A stretch of DNA of 64,000 bases from Anaerocolumna sedimenticola. GTDB taxonomy: Bacteria; Bacillota; Clostridia; Lachnospirales; Lachnospiraceae. A model generated the notes under the pieces. The model was not told the DNA's origin and made no database searches. It worked only from the letters and a program-made list of their open reading frames with translations. Below, piece after piece: positions 37,317 through 46,651 of this stretch (the stretch's first letter is position 1; each line of letters begins with the position of its first letter). The DNA is taken from positions 673,501-737,500 of the forward strand of contig NZ_CP048000.1 of NCBI RefSeq assembly GCF_009931695.1, written 5' to 3'. The position numbers and the translations under genes are program-made.

Positions 37317-38627
37317 ATGAATGAGATTCTTTCTATAATAAAGGATATAAATAAACTTCTTTGGAATGGCCCAATGATTATTATTCTTCTGGCAACTCAC
37401 TTTTTCCTGACTTTCCGTTTAAAATTCATACAAAAAAAAATTGGCAAAGGTATCCGCCTGTCTGTAAAATCCTCATCCAATTCAGAAGGGGAAACCAGCA
37501 GTTTTGGTGCACTTACCACTACTTTGGCAGCCACATTGGGCATCGGGAATATTATAGGTGTATCTACAGCCGTAGCTATGGGCGGTCCAGGCGCTATCCT
37601 ATGGATTTGGCTTACCGGTGTTCTTGGAATGGCTACAACCTATGCGGAATGTTACCTTGGTATCCACTACCGCCGTATTGGAAAAGACGGTACTTTTTCC
37701 GGCGGTCCGATGTATGTTCTGGAATATGGCCTTCATTCCAAACCGCTGGCGATTCTTTACTGTTTCCTGACCCTGGCTGCGTCCTACGGTGTCGGTTGTT
37801 CTACCCAGTCTAATTCAATAACAGACGTTACAACTAATTTATGGGGCCTTCCGCCTTATATTGTTGGTTTTGTTACCGCTCTTATAACCGGTTTAGTTAT
37901 TATTGGAGGAATTAAATCTATTGGCAATATCTGTACAAAACTGGTTCCTGCCATGGGAATCTTTTATATGGCGGCCTGTATCATTTTATTGGTATTAAAT
38001 ATAAACTTTCTTCTTCCTGCCATAAAATTAATCATTCGTTCCGCTTTTCTTCCCAGCGCAATGATAGGCGGTTTTATCGGAAGTACGATTAAAACTGCTG
38101 CAAGATATGGTATTGCAAGAGGCCTGTTTTCTAATGAGGCAGGTATTGGTACCGCTGCTATCGCAGCTTCAAGCGCAAAAACAGATAATCCTTATAATCA
38201 GGCTTTGGTATCCATGAGTGCAACCTTTTGGGATACTGTGGTTATGTGCGGGATTACCGGCCTTGTAATCGTTTCCCACATATTAAAATATCCTGCTTCG
38301 GTAAAAGGCGCTTCTGCCTCGGAATTAACTACTGTTGCCTTTGAACAGATTCCATTCGGCGGTTATATATTAGGACTCTCTATTATTGCTTTTGCTACCG
38401 CTACTTTAATCGGTTGGTCTTATTTCGGTGAAAAAGCGGTAGTCTATCTCTTCGGAAAAGAGGGAATAGGTACCTACCGCATTTGTTACCTTGTTATGAT
38501 ATTTATAGGTGCCATCCTATCATTGGAATTTGTATGGGAACTTTCCGATTTAATCAATGCCTTTATGATTATTCCAAATGTATTATCCATCTGGTTATTA
38601 TACCGGGATATTAAATGTACTGAATAG
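37317..38627 (+). CDS. Alanine/glycine:cation (Na+) symporter, AGCS family
   Basis: A 436-residue polytopic transporter with about 10-11 hydrophobic segments. Family marks: SSFGALTTTLAATLGIGNIIGVSTAVAMGGPGAILWIW, the GGPMYVLEYGL segment, and SNEAGIGTAAIAASSA, all typical of AlsT/DagA. It imports alanine or glycine with sodium; the exact substrate is not set by sequence. It ends 17 bp inside the convergent DJ-1 gene. The ATG at 37317 has only a weak AAAGGTAT site. Confidence 0.92.
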   Translation: MNEILSIIKDINKLLWNGPMIIILLATHFFLTFRLKFIQKKIGKGIRLSVKSSSNSEGETSSFGALTTTLAATLGIGNIIGVSTAVAMGGPGAILWIWLTGVLGMATTYAECYLGIHYRRIGKDGTFSGGPMYVLEYGLHSKPLAILYCFLTLAASYGVGCSTQSNSITDVTTNLWGLPPYIVGFVTALITGLVIIGGIKSIGNICTKLVPAMGIFYMAACIILLVLNINFLLPAIKLIIRSAFLPSAMIGGFIGSTIKTAARYGIARGLFSNEAGIGTAAIAASSAKTDNPYNQALVSMSATFWDTVVMCGITGLVIVSHILKYPASVKGASASELTTVAFEQIPFGGYILGLSIIAFATATLIGWSYFGEKAVVYLFGKEGIGTYRICYLVMIFIGAILSLEFVWELSDLINAFMIIPNVLSIWLLYRDIKCTE

Positions 38628-39153
38628 CTGCCGCAATTTTCTCAGCAGTTTTCTTATCCTTTAATGTTTCAATAATCCGCAGGGAGAAATCAATGGATAC
38701 CCCCATTCCTTTACCGGTTATGATATTTAGATCTGCTTCCGATTTATTTCCGGTAACCACGCCTCCCTGTAATTTATCCTCATATCCGGGATAGCAGGTA
38801 ACTCTCTTTCCCTGCAAAATTCCGTTCATTCCCAGCACACTCGGTGCGGCGCATATTGCCGCAATTCTTCTTCCTTCTTTATTAAATAGCTTTAGCAAGG
38901 TAACCAACTCCTGGTGTTCCGCCAGGTGTTTGGTGCCGGGCATTCCGCCTGGCAAGATAAGCATGTCAGCATTACTATAATCCGATTCACCATATAATTC
39001 GTCTGCTTCGATTTTTATATTATGGGAACCCAAAACCTGTTTTGAACCGGTAATGGAAACCATACAAATTTGTATCTCTGCTCTTCTTAACAAATCTACT
39101 ACCGTTAATCCTTCAATTTCTTCAAATCCATCCGCTAAGAATATATATACCAT
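38611..39153 (-). CDS. DJ-1/PfpI family protein
   Basis: A 180-residue DJ-1 superfamily protein with nucleophile Cys101 in AAICAAPSVLG, the glutamate in FEEIEGLTVVDLLRR and LILPGGMPGTKHL. Relatives include YajL/ThiJ chaperone or deglycase-type proteins; the true activity is debated and not assigned. Its last 17 bp overlap the end of the symporter gene on the other strand. The ATG at 39153 follows AAAAGGAG. Confidence 0.92.
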   Translation of the reverse strand: MVYIFLADGFEEIEGLTVVDLLRRAEIQICMVSITGSKQVLGSHNIKIEADELYGESDYSNADMLILPGGMPGTKHLAEHQELVTLLKLFNKEGRRIAAICAAPSVLGMNGILQGKRVTCYPGYEDKLQGGVVTGNKSEADLNIITGKGMGVSIDFSLRIIETLKDKKTAEKIAAAIQYI

Positions 39154-39179
39154 GAGTTAGCTCCTTTTTATTATATTAG

Positions 39180-39326
39180 CTAATTGCGAAACTATTTAGT
39201 TTTCAGAATATACCGTACAATTGATATGAATTTCATAGCTTCAGTTGCCCTTTGGGCAAGATTCAGCTCTGAAATTCATATCAATTGCATGGTATATAGA
39301 TACAATAGTGGTGTTTCGTAATTACC
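39180..39326. repeat. Family B inverted-repeat element, copy 4
   Basis: 147 bp with ends CTAATTGCGAAACTA and GTTTCGTAATTACC. The core is nearly identical to copy 2. It fills the left part of the gap between the divergent DJ-1 and ddl genes; the remaining 39327-39544 holds no gene, and the ddl promoter must lie there. Confidence 0.85.
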
Positions 39327-39544
39327 AATTTTATTATACCATCATTTCTATATATAACAAGGGTATCACACAGCACTATTTGCAAAATTCTAAGCATTAA
39401 TTTGATATTTTTATAAACATCAGGCAGATATAATAAAATCAGAAGTAACACAACTATAGTTTTCAGAAAGCTTGGCGATTGCCAGCTTGTGCTTGGAGCA
39501 ATAAAAATATTAAATAATTAATATGTGACAGAAAGGAATCAGAT

Positions 39545-40588
39545 ATGAAAATTGTTGTATTAGCCGGAGGTTTAAGTCCTGAACGGGATGTATCCTTATC
39601 TTCCGGAAGCCTTATAGCGAATTCTTTAATGGAATCAGGTCATGAAGTATTGTTGTTGGATGTATATGAAGGATTAGAAATAGATGCAAAAGATTACGGT
39701 ATCTTATTTTCAAAAGCAGATGACGGGAGAAAATACTCTTACCAGGTTACGGAAAAAGAACCGGATTTAAATGAAATAAAATTACGGAACAACGGACAAG
39801 AGGCTTTCATTGGCAAGAATGTGCTGGAAATATGTAAATATGCCGATGTGGTTTTTATCGCTTTACACGGTTCCATGGGTGAAAACGGGCAAATACAGGC
39901 AACCTTTGATAATTTTAATATAAAATATACAGGCACCGGTTATATTGGAAGCTTATTAGCCATGGATAAGGATATTTCAAAAAGATTACTTGTTCAGGCA
40001 GGAATTCCTACGGCTGACTGGATTTTATATCATACTTCCAATAATAGTTTTAACACAATAATAGAAAAGATTGGCTTTCCCTGTGTTATTAAGCCCTGCA
40101 GTAACGGGTCCAGTATTGGTGTCTCAATCGCAGGTACAAAAGATGAGTTAAATAGAGCTCTCCAATATGCAACAACATATGAAGATAACGTCCTAATAGA
40201 GAAACTGGTAAAGGGAAGAGAATTTTCAGTCGGTATATTAAAAGAGGAAGCTTTACCGGTAATTGAGATCATACCTCTGAAAGGATTTTATGATTATAAA
40301 AACAAATACCAGGGAGGTATGACAAAAGAAGTTTGTCCGGCAGAACTATCCGCAGAATTAACTAAAACGATTCAGGAAAGAGCTTTACTTGTACATAAGA
40401 TATTAAGGCTGGGTGATTACTCCAGAATTGATTTTATTTTAAATGATGATAATGAATTTATCTGTCTGGAGGCAAATACCCTTCCGGGAATGACCCCCAC
40501 CAGTTTAATTCCCCAGGAGGCAAAACAGAAAGGCATCTCCTATCAAAGCCTTTGTGAGATAATTGCTAAAATGCCATTGGAAAATTAA
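39545..40588 (+). CDS. ddl: D-alanine--D-alanine ligase
   Basis: ATP-grasp ligase that makes D-Ala-D-Ala for peptidoglycan. 347 residues. Visible: GGLSPERDVSLSSG at the N-terminus (binds first D-Ala), ALHGSMGENGQIQATF, the ATP-grasp KPCSNGSSIGVS, and the metal-binding RIDFILNDDNEFICLEANTLPGMTPTSL near the end. The serine-type loop and TLPGMTPTS are normal D-Ala-D-Ala features, not the vancomycin-resistance D-Ala-D-Lac type as far as I can judge. The ATG at 39545 follows GAAAGGAA. Confidence 0.95.
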   Translation: MKIVVLAGGLSPERDVSLSSGSLIANSLMESGHEVLLLDVYEGLEIDAKDYGILFSKADDGRKYSYQVTEKEPDLNEIKLRNNGQEAFIGKNVLEICKYADVVFIALHGSMGENGQIQATFDNFNIKYTGTGYIGSLLAMDKDISKRLLVQAGIPTADWILYHTSNNSFNTIIEKIGFPCVIKPCSNGSSIGVSIAGTKDELNRALQYATTYEDNVLIEKLVKGREFSVGILKEEALPVIEIIPLKGFYDYKNKYQGGMTKEVCPAELSAELTKTIQERALLVHKILRLGDYSRIDFILNDDNEFICLEANTLPGMTPTSLIPQEAKQKGISYQSLCEIIAKMPLEN

Positions 40589-40625
40589 ATTATTAATAAA
40601 CACTTACCTTTTGAAGTGAGTTAAA

Positions 40626-40665
40626 TAAGGCAGCCTTTACTATGATTCAGTAAATGGCTGCCTTA
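40626..40665. terminator. Bidirectional terminator between ddl and the FnIII gene
   Basis: TAAGGCAGCC-TTTACT pairs with AGTAAA-GGCTGCCTTA around a 7-nt loop, between the convergent genes. The T-runs on either side are weak. Confidence 0.7.
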
Positions 40666-40735
40666 CTTGTGCTAAATATTTATTTACTCTCAAATTTTTC
40701 AATAATCATAAAATACAGGTATCCTAATATTAATC

Positions 40736-42523
40736 TTAATCGGTAGTTCCGGAAACGATTTCTGAATAATCACTGGATTTACTTCCGTCAAAGGCTTTTA
40801 CTTTATAATAATAGGTTTTATCAGATTTTAAATCGTCATCCGTATATTCATTGTCCGTAACTTTTGCAACTTTACTGTAAGTTCCTGATTTTGAAGTTGC
40901 TCTGTATACATAATAGTAATCTGCATCATCAACTTCATCCCATTCCAGAGTAATCTCATCATCTGTTTCATTCGTTACATCAAGATTATCCGGTTCATCC
41001 AAATCATCATCTCCGGCGGTAGCATAAACAATAGAGGAAAAACTACTGGTTTTTTTACCGTCATATGCTTTTACCTTATAATAATAAGTTTTTCCTTCTG
41101 TTACATCAAAATCATAATAAGAAGTATCGGTTACCTCATCAAGTTTAGTATAGGTTCCGGATTTAGAGGTTGCCCTGTAGACATAATAGGATTCCGCATC
41201 ATTAACATCATCCCACTCCAAGGCTATTCCATCTTCATCTGATTCGATAATATCAAGGTCATCCGGTGCATCAAAATCATTGTCTGAATCATCACCGGTA
41301 GTTGCATGGGCAACAGAGGAATAAGCACTGGTAGCGGAACCGTCAACGGATTTAACTTTGTAATAATAGGTTTTATCTTCACTTAAATTATCATCCGTAT
41401 AGTAGGTGTCATCTACATTATCAATCAGTGTATAAGTTCCGGAGGATGAGGTTGCCCTGTAAATATTGTAGGAATCCGCATCATCTACTTCTTCCCATTC
41501 CAAGGTTATTTCATCATCACCATCGGAATCTGCTGTAAGGTCATCCGGAGCATCCAAATCGCTATCGGAATCATCACCTGTGGAAGCATATTTTACAGCT
41601 GAATAATCGCTTTCAATTGAACTGTTGGCAGCTTTTATTTTATAATAATAAGTTGTATCTTCATTCAGATTTTTATCCGTATAATTTGTAACTATGGAAG
41701 TTGCTATTTTATTGTATGTTCCGGAAGAAGAAGTTGCCCTATAGACATAATAATAAGATGCATTTGTTACCGAACTCCACTTCAGCGATATCTGAGTATC
41801 ACTATCAACCTTAGCCGTAAGACCGCCAGGAGCACTTAAACTGCTGGATTTACTGCCCACGGTAGCTTTAATTACAGAAGAGAATGGACTTGTACCTGAG
41901 CTGTTAACCGCTTTTACTTTATAATAATAGGTTGTTCCATTCTTTAAACCGGTATTTGTATAACTGGTTGTTGCACTGGTGGTGATTTTGGTATAAGGCC
42001 CTGTTAACGATGGAGCTCTATACACATAATAAGAGGTTGCTTTTGACACGGGACCCCAGCTTAATGTTATACTGGTTGTATTTTTCGAGGTTGCTGAAAG
42101 GCTTCCCGGAGCTGACATCAAGTTACTGGAACTGATATATTTATTTTCAACAAGGAGTTTTAGCATCCCGATATAGTAGCTTTTCAAATTGGATGCCTGT
42201 GTCTGAGTCATTGTACCGTCAGCTAAAGCATCATTAATACTATCTACTATTCTGTCTTCCAATTCCTCTAACAAAGTAGTCTCACTGAAATTATAACTCT
42301 CCGCGATTTCACCTAAAGTACTTCCGCTTGCAATTTTATTAACTATCGTTTGTTCATCTACACCTAAAATATCTGCCGTTTCTGAAAAAATATTAAAGAC
42401 AGTCTGCTGTTCCTGACTGGAGCTGGATGCTTTTGCTACGATAGGGCTCGAAACAAAACTTGTACCGACCAAACTTATCGAAGCCAAAGTAATGATAAAT
42501 GTTTTTGTAAATTTTCTAAACAT
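40736..42523 (-). CDS. Secreted protein with five fibronectin type III domains
   Basis: 595 residues. A signal peptide (about 1-33, ending VAKA|SSSS), a helical region (about 40-135) of the type with an IASGSTLGEIAESYNFSETTLLEEL segment, and five FnIII domains at about 137-222, 229-318, 324-410, 415-505 and 508-594. Each FnIII has the YYYVYRA...SGTY and KTYYYKVKA pattern. Domains 1-2 are Ser/Thr-rich and near neutral; domains 3-5 become very rich in Asp and Glu (DDADSYNIYRATS). No catalytic domain, LPXTG or membrane anchor is seen, so it is probably an extracellular or wall-associated binding or spacer protein. The ATG at 42523 follows AAAGGAGG. Confidence 0.85.
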   Translation of the reverse strand: MFRKFTKTFIITLASISLVGTSFVSSPIVAKASSSSQEQQTVFNIFSETADILGVDEQTIVNKIASGSTLGEIAESYNFSETTLLEELEDRIVDSINDALADGTMTQTQASNLKSYYIGMLKLLVENKYISSSNLMSAPGSLSATSKNTTSITLSWGPVSKATSYYVYRAPSLTGPYTKITTSATTSYTNTGLKNGTTYYYKVKAVNSSGTSPFSSVIKATVGSKSSSLSAPGGLTAKVDSDTQISLKWSSVTNASYYYVYRATSSSGTYNKIATSIVTNYTDKNLNEDTTYYYKIKAANSSIESDYSAVKYASTGDDSDSDLDAPDDLTADSDGDDEITLEWEEVDDADSYNIYRATSSSGTYTLIDNVDDTYYTDDNLSEDKTYYYKVKSVDGSATSAYSSVAHATTGDDSDNDFDAPDDLDIIESDEDGIALEWDDVNDAESYYVYRATSKSGTYTKLDEVTDTSYYDFDVTEGKTYYYKVKAYDGKKTSSFSSIVYATAGDDDLDEPDNLDVTNETDDEITLEWDEVDDADYYYVYRATSKSGTYSKVAKVTDNEYTDDDLKSDKTYYYKVKAFDGSKSSDYSEIVSGTTD

Positions 42524-42798
42524 AATTTCCTCCTTTTAATTATTAATACGTGTTTAGCTGATCCATGATATTGGAAATATCATATCATATTCTGGATTCT
42601 ACCACCCGGTTATATTATTAATTTAAACCGTAAATGTGTAATATATATGTCAAAATTGTTAAATATTGATAAATATCCCTTACATTTCCTTAAATTTATA
42701 AAATATACCAGGCTTAACTCCGAAAATTAACGTTCTTTGAATTTTTCCCATCGGTATAATTTTCCTTCATTCACTCAAAAGCCAGATATAACAAAAAA
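42524..42798. other. AT-rich intergenic region upstream of the FnIII gene
   Basis: 275 bp with no gene. It should contain the promoter of the FnIII gene; I see no consensus pair with proper spacing. Confidence 0.4.
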
Positions 42799-42911
42799 GC
42801 TGTTACAAAACGCAAAACCTGTCTTGCTTGGGAAAGAATATAGTTTATATTTCGCAGATCTAAACTATATTTAGGCCCAGTCCGATAAGTTAATTATTTT
42901 GTAACAGCCCC
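42799..42911. repeat. Family A inverted-repeat element, copy 6
   Basis: About 113 bp with AGCTGTTACAAAA and TTTTGTAACAGCCCC arms. The interior TTTATATTTCGCAGAT matches copy 4 (27652). It lies 17 bp after the stop of the last permease gene and may end the BMP operon transcript. Confidence 0.75.
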
Positions 42912-42928
42912 TAAATGACAGGCAATAT

Positions 42929-43909
42929 TTACCGCTCTTCCCTGAAATATGCCTCACCCAGACTTGCAGGCGGCTGATTTTCCAGTTTGTTTCGTTTACT
43001 GCTTAATATTAGTACGATGATTGTGACTACATACGGCAGCATTTTACATAGCTCCTGTGTAGCCCTTGTAAGACCCGGCAGATAAATATACAGAATATAT
43101 AATCCGCCGAAAAGGAAAGAACCCCATATGGCATTCACCGGTTTCCATAAGGCCAGGATAACCAGGGCAATCGCAAGCCACCCTCTGTCTCCGAAACCGT
43201 TATTGTTCCAGGTGCCGCCCAGATACTCCATTACAAAATATAAACCGCCAAGTCCTGCAATTGCCGCACCGGATACCGTAGAAATATATTTATATTTTGA
43301 TACATTAATCCCTGCTGCATCCGCAGCCCCCGGATCTTCCCCTATAGCCCTTAAGTTTAAGCCTTTTCTGGTATTTCTTAGAAAATAAGTAAGTAAAACA
43401 GCAAGTATGACAGAAAGATACGTTAGAAATCCATATGAAAATAACAAATCCCCGATTACCGGAATATCCGAAAGTCCCGGTATGCTGGCACGGTAAGCCG
43501 CTGCTGTTGTTTTAACGGAAATCTGTCCGACACCGCCGGCAAGCTTTGAGATAGAACCTCCGAAAAAGTTACCAAAACCCACACCGAACGTAGTGAGTGC
43601 AAGACCTACAACATTCTGGTTTGCACGCAGGGTTATGGTTAAAATACTGTAAATAAGTCCACCTAATGCGGAAGCAAGAAGGGTTATTACAAGTGAGATT
43701 AATAAACCGACAAAGGCATTGGGATTTTTAATTGCCTTTTCGTAAAAGAAAGCTCCCATTAGTCCTGAAATTCCCCCCATATACATAATTCCCGGTATTC
43801 CAAGATTTAAGTTACCTGATTTTTCTGTTAAGATTTCACCGGAGGCACCAAAAAGGATACTGATACCCTGTCCGATTGCATTCTGGATAAATGTTAATAA
43901 CAATGACAT
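42929..43909 (-). CDS. BMP-type ABC transporter permease 2 (NupC/YufQ-like)
   Basis: A 326-residue inner-membrane permease with about eight hydrophobic segments, of the branched-chain/simple-sugar/nucleoside group. The N-terminal LFGASGEILTEKSGNLNLGIPGIMYMGG is characteristic. It starts 1 bp after the first permease gene's stop codon. With the partner permease, ATPase and lipoprotein it should import nucleosides (guanosine-type in NupABC/NupNOPQ systems), by family analogy only. Confidence 0.92.
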   Translation of the reverse strand: MSLLLTFIQNAIGQGISILFGASGEILTEKSGNLNLGIPGIMYMGGISGLMGAFFYEKAIKNPNAFVGLLISLVITLLASALGGLIYSILTITLRANQNVVGLALTTFGVGFGNFFGGSISKLAGGVGQISVKTTAAAYRASIPGLSDIPVIGDLLFSYGFLTYLSVILAVLLTYFLRNTRKGLNLRAIGEDPGAADAAGINVSKYKYISTVSGAAIAGLGGLYFVMEYLGGTWNNNGFGDRGWLAIALVILALWKPVNAIWGSFLFGGLYILYIYLPGLTRATQELCKMLPYVVTIIVLILSSKRNKLENQPPASLGEAYFREER

Positions 43910-43910
43910 G

Positions 43911-45017
43911 TTATTGTACCTCCTTAGTCTTTTTACGGAATTCCACTTTGTAATTTATAAAGAATTCACATCCGATCAGAAAAAATAATAAAATCCCCGT
44001 AATGATATCCGAAGCATTTTCATTAAGGCCATACTGGGTAGCAATCTGTATGGACCCCTGCTGCATAAATACTAAGAAAGCTGAGACTGCGATCATGGCT
44101 AATGGATTGAATTTTGACATCCAGGCAACAATAATTGCCGTAAATCCTCTTCCTCCTGCAGTACTGGTGGAGATGGTATGGCTGGCACCGCTTACTATAA
44201 TACTCCCGGCAAGGCCGCAGATAGCACCGGAGATCATCATCGTCCGTATAATGACTTTCTTTACATTGATTCCCGCATATTTAGCGGTATTCTGGCTCTC
44301 ACCTACCACGGCAATTTCATATCCCTGTTTACTATACTTCATATAAAGATAAACTCCTAATGTCATCACCAGTACAATAATAATATTCAGTCCGTATTGC
44401 AAGCCGAATATTTTATCAAACCACCCCTTGCCGGATGCAGCATTAATAATTCCCACCGTATTGGACCCCTCCGGATTCTCCCAGAAAACGATACAGAATG
44501 TTACAATCTGCATGGCGACATAATTAAGCATAAGGGTAAACAAAGTTTCATTGGTATTGTAATAAGCTTTAAAAATTCCCGGAAGCAGTCCCCATAACAT
44601 TCCGGCAAGACTGCTAACGACAAATATTACAAGAAGCAGCAACCAGTTAGGCAAAGCATCTCCAAGGTAAATCATTATAGCTGCCGTCGCCGCACCGCCC
44701 ATTAATATCTGGCCTTCCGCCCCGATATTCCAAAATTTCATTTTGAAAGCAGGGGTTAATCCGATTGCAATAATCAGTAAAGTTAAAGCTTCCCGGATAG
44801 TGACCCATAAGCGGCGGTTTTTGCCGATGGCACCATTGATAATTCCCATATAGACCTGAATGGGATTCTCGTGAATAAATGCTACTATAACAAGAGCACA
44901 TACAATCAGGGAAAGAACTATGGCAAGGAGCCGAATACCCCAGGCTTTCTTTTTGGAGATTGATTCCCGTTTTGTCATTCTGATAAATACTTCATTATTT
45001 ATTGCTTCTCTGCTCAT
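43911..45017 (-). CDS. BMP-type ABC transporter permease 1 (NupB/YufP-like)
   Basis: 368 residues with about eight to nine membrane segments and the signature GLTPAFKMKFWNIGAEGQILMGG. The start codon overlaps the stop of the ATPase gene as ATGA (45014-45017), so translation is coupled. The first ATG at 45017 is used; an internal ATG at codon 14 is possible but has no better site. Confidence 0.92.
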   Translation of the reverse strand: MSREAINNEVFIRMTKRESISKKKAWGIRLLAIVLSLIVCALVIVAFIHENPIQVYMGIINGAIGKNRRLWVTIREALTLLIIAIGLTPAFKMKFWNIGAEGQILMGGAATAAIMIYLGDALPNWLLLLVIFVVSSLAGMLWGLLPGIFKAYYNTNETLFTLMLNYVAMQIVTFCIVFWENPEGSNTVGIINAASGKGWFDKIFGLQYGLNIIIVLVMTLGVYLYMKYSKQGYEIAVVGESQNTAKYAGINVKKVIIRTMMISGAICGLAGSIIVSGASHTISTSTAGGRGFTAIIVAWMSKFNPLAMIAVSAFLVFMQQGSIQIATQYGLNENASDIITGILLFFLIGCEFFINYKVEFRKKTKEVQ

Positions 45018-46546
45018 TTATGTGCCCCCTTTCCGGATGCGGTCATTAACAGACCCAGCTCCTCTTTCGTCGTTTTACGTGCATCTACGATTCCGGTTAT
45101 TTTACCGCTGTTTAATACAAGGATACGATCACATAGTTCCAGTAAAACGTCCAGATCTTCTCCAACACAGATAACCGCTACCCCTTTTTTCTTCTGATCG
45201 TTTAATAGGTTATAAATCGTATAGGAGGAATTAATATCAAGCCCTCTTACGGGATAGGCTACCATAAGTACGGTAGGATTTGACGCAATCTCCCGACCCA
45301 CCAAGACTTTTTGAACATTTCCTCCGGAAAGCCTTCTGACAGGAGTATCAACACCCGGCGTTACCACATCTAATTTATCTACGATATCCATAGCCAGATC
45401 CTTAGGTCTCTTACGGTCTACAAAGAAATGTTTTCCCTCTTTGTAACTTCTTAGCATCATATTATCCGTTAGATCCATAGAGCCTACAAGACCCATTCCC
45501 AGCCGGTCCTCCGGAACAAATGACAGTTGAATCTTAAGATCTCTGATTTGAGCAGGTTTCATTTCCGAAATTTTCTCCGTGGTACCATCCGGAGCATTAT
45601 AGAGTATTTCCCCGCTTTCGATCGGGATAAGTCCTGCTATGGATTCCAGCAATTCTTTTTGCCCGCTTCCTGCTATCCCTGCAACACCTAATATTTCACC
45701 ACTGTAAGCTGAAAAAGATGCCTGTTTTAATAGGGTCAGCCCCTCTTTACTTTTACAGGTAATGCCTCTCATTTCAATGCGCTTTTCAGGTTCCACTGGT
45801 TCCGTGCGGTCAATATCCAGTTTTACCTTTTCACCTACCATCATTTCCGTTAAAGAAGTAACTGTAGCCTCAGAGGTATTCACGGTTCCGATATATCTGC
45901 CTTTTCTAAGGACAGCTACACGGTCTGATAATTCAAGAACTTCATTTAATTTATGTGTAATGATAATAATGGATTTTCCTGCTTTACGCATGTTACGAAG
46001 AACATCAAACAGTTTTTTGGTTTCCTGGGGTGTAAGTACGGCTGTTGGTTCATCCAATATAAGAATATCCGCACCACGGTATAAAACCTTTACAATCTCC
46101 ACTGTCTGTTTTTGGGATACGGACATATCATATATTTTCTGAGACGGATTCAAATCAAACCCATATTGGCTTGTCAGTTTATTAATTTCCTGGGTTACCT
46201 GATTCATCTTTAGCTGTTCGCCGCCGGGCAGACCTAAAATAATATTTTCTGCAGCGGTTAATATATTAATCAGTTTAAAATGCTGATGGATCATTCCAAT
46301 ACCCAGGGAAAAGGAATCTTTTGGGGAACGGATGGTTACCTCATTTCCATTTATAATAATCTGTCCTTCATCGGGAAAGTAAATTCCCGAAAGCATATTC
46401 ATCAGCGTAGTTTTTCCGCTGCCATTCTCTCCCAGGATTGAAAGAATTTCACCTCTTTTGACTGATAAATTGACGTTGTCATTTGCTATAACTTCGCCAA
46501 AAGACTTGGTAACATTTTTAAGCTCAATTGCATTAATCTGTTCCAC
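45014..46546 (-). CDS. BMP-type ABC transporter ATPase (two nucleotide-binding domains)
   Basis: A 510-residue duplicated ABC ATPase. Domain 1: Walker A GENGSGKTT at 39-47, Q-loop MIHQHFKL, signature DMSVSQKQTVEIVKV and Walker B ILILDEPTAVL. Domain 2: degenerate Walker A GIAGSGQKELL, signature RRLSGGNVQKVLVGRE. The degenerate second P-loop is usual in sugar/nucleoside ATPases of this type. The start is the GTG at 46546 with CAGGAGG 7-8 bases upstream; the 23 upstream codons in the open frame are untranslated. Confidence 0.93.
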   Translation of the reverse strand: MEQINAIELKNVTKSFGEVIANDNVNLSVKRGEILSILGENGSGKTTLMNMLSGIYFPDEGQIIINGNEVTIRSPKDSFSLGIGMIHQHFKLINILTAAENIILGLPGGEQLKMNQVTQEINKLTSQYGFDLNPSQKIYDMSVSQKQTVEIVKVLYRGADILILDEPTAVLTPQETKKLFDVLRNMRKAGKSIIIITHKLNEVLELSDRVAVLRKGRYIGTVNTSEATVTSLTEMMVGEKVKLDIDRTEPVEPEKRIEMRGITCKSKEGLTLLKQASFSAYSGEILGVAGIAGSGQKELLESIAGLIPIESGEILYNAPDGTTEKISEMKPAQIRDLKIQLSFVPEDRLGMGLVGSMDLTDNMMLRSYKEGKHFFVDRKRPKDLAMDIVDKLDVVTPGVDTPVRRLSGGNVQKVLVGREIASNPTVLMVAYPVRGLDINSSYTIYNLLNDQKKKGVAVICVGEDLDVLLELCDRILVLNSGKITGIVDARKTTKEELGLLMTASGKGAHK

Positions 46547-46651
46547 AAAATGACCTCCTGTAAAGTAAATTTGCGGAACTGCTATACACAGTTCCGCATT
46601 GTGTACGGCTCTCAAACACCGTACTTGTTAAAAGTAAAACGCTGTAAAATA

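Noticed and set aside
3839-39326. CRISPR-like spacing of family A and B repeats
   Set aside because: Copies are kilobases apart, palindromic over their whole length and without spacers or cas genes.
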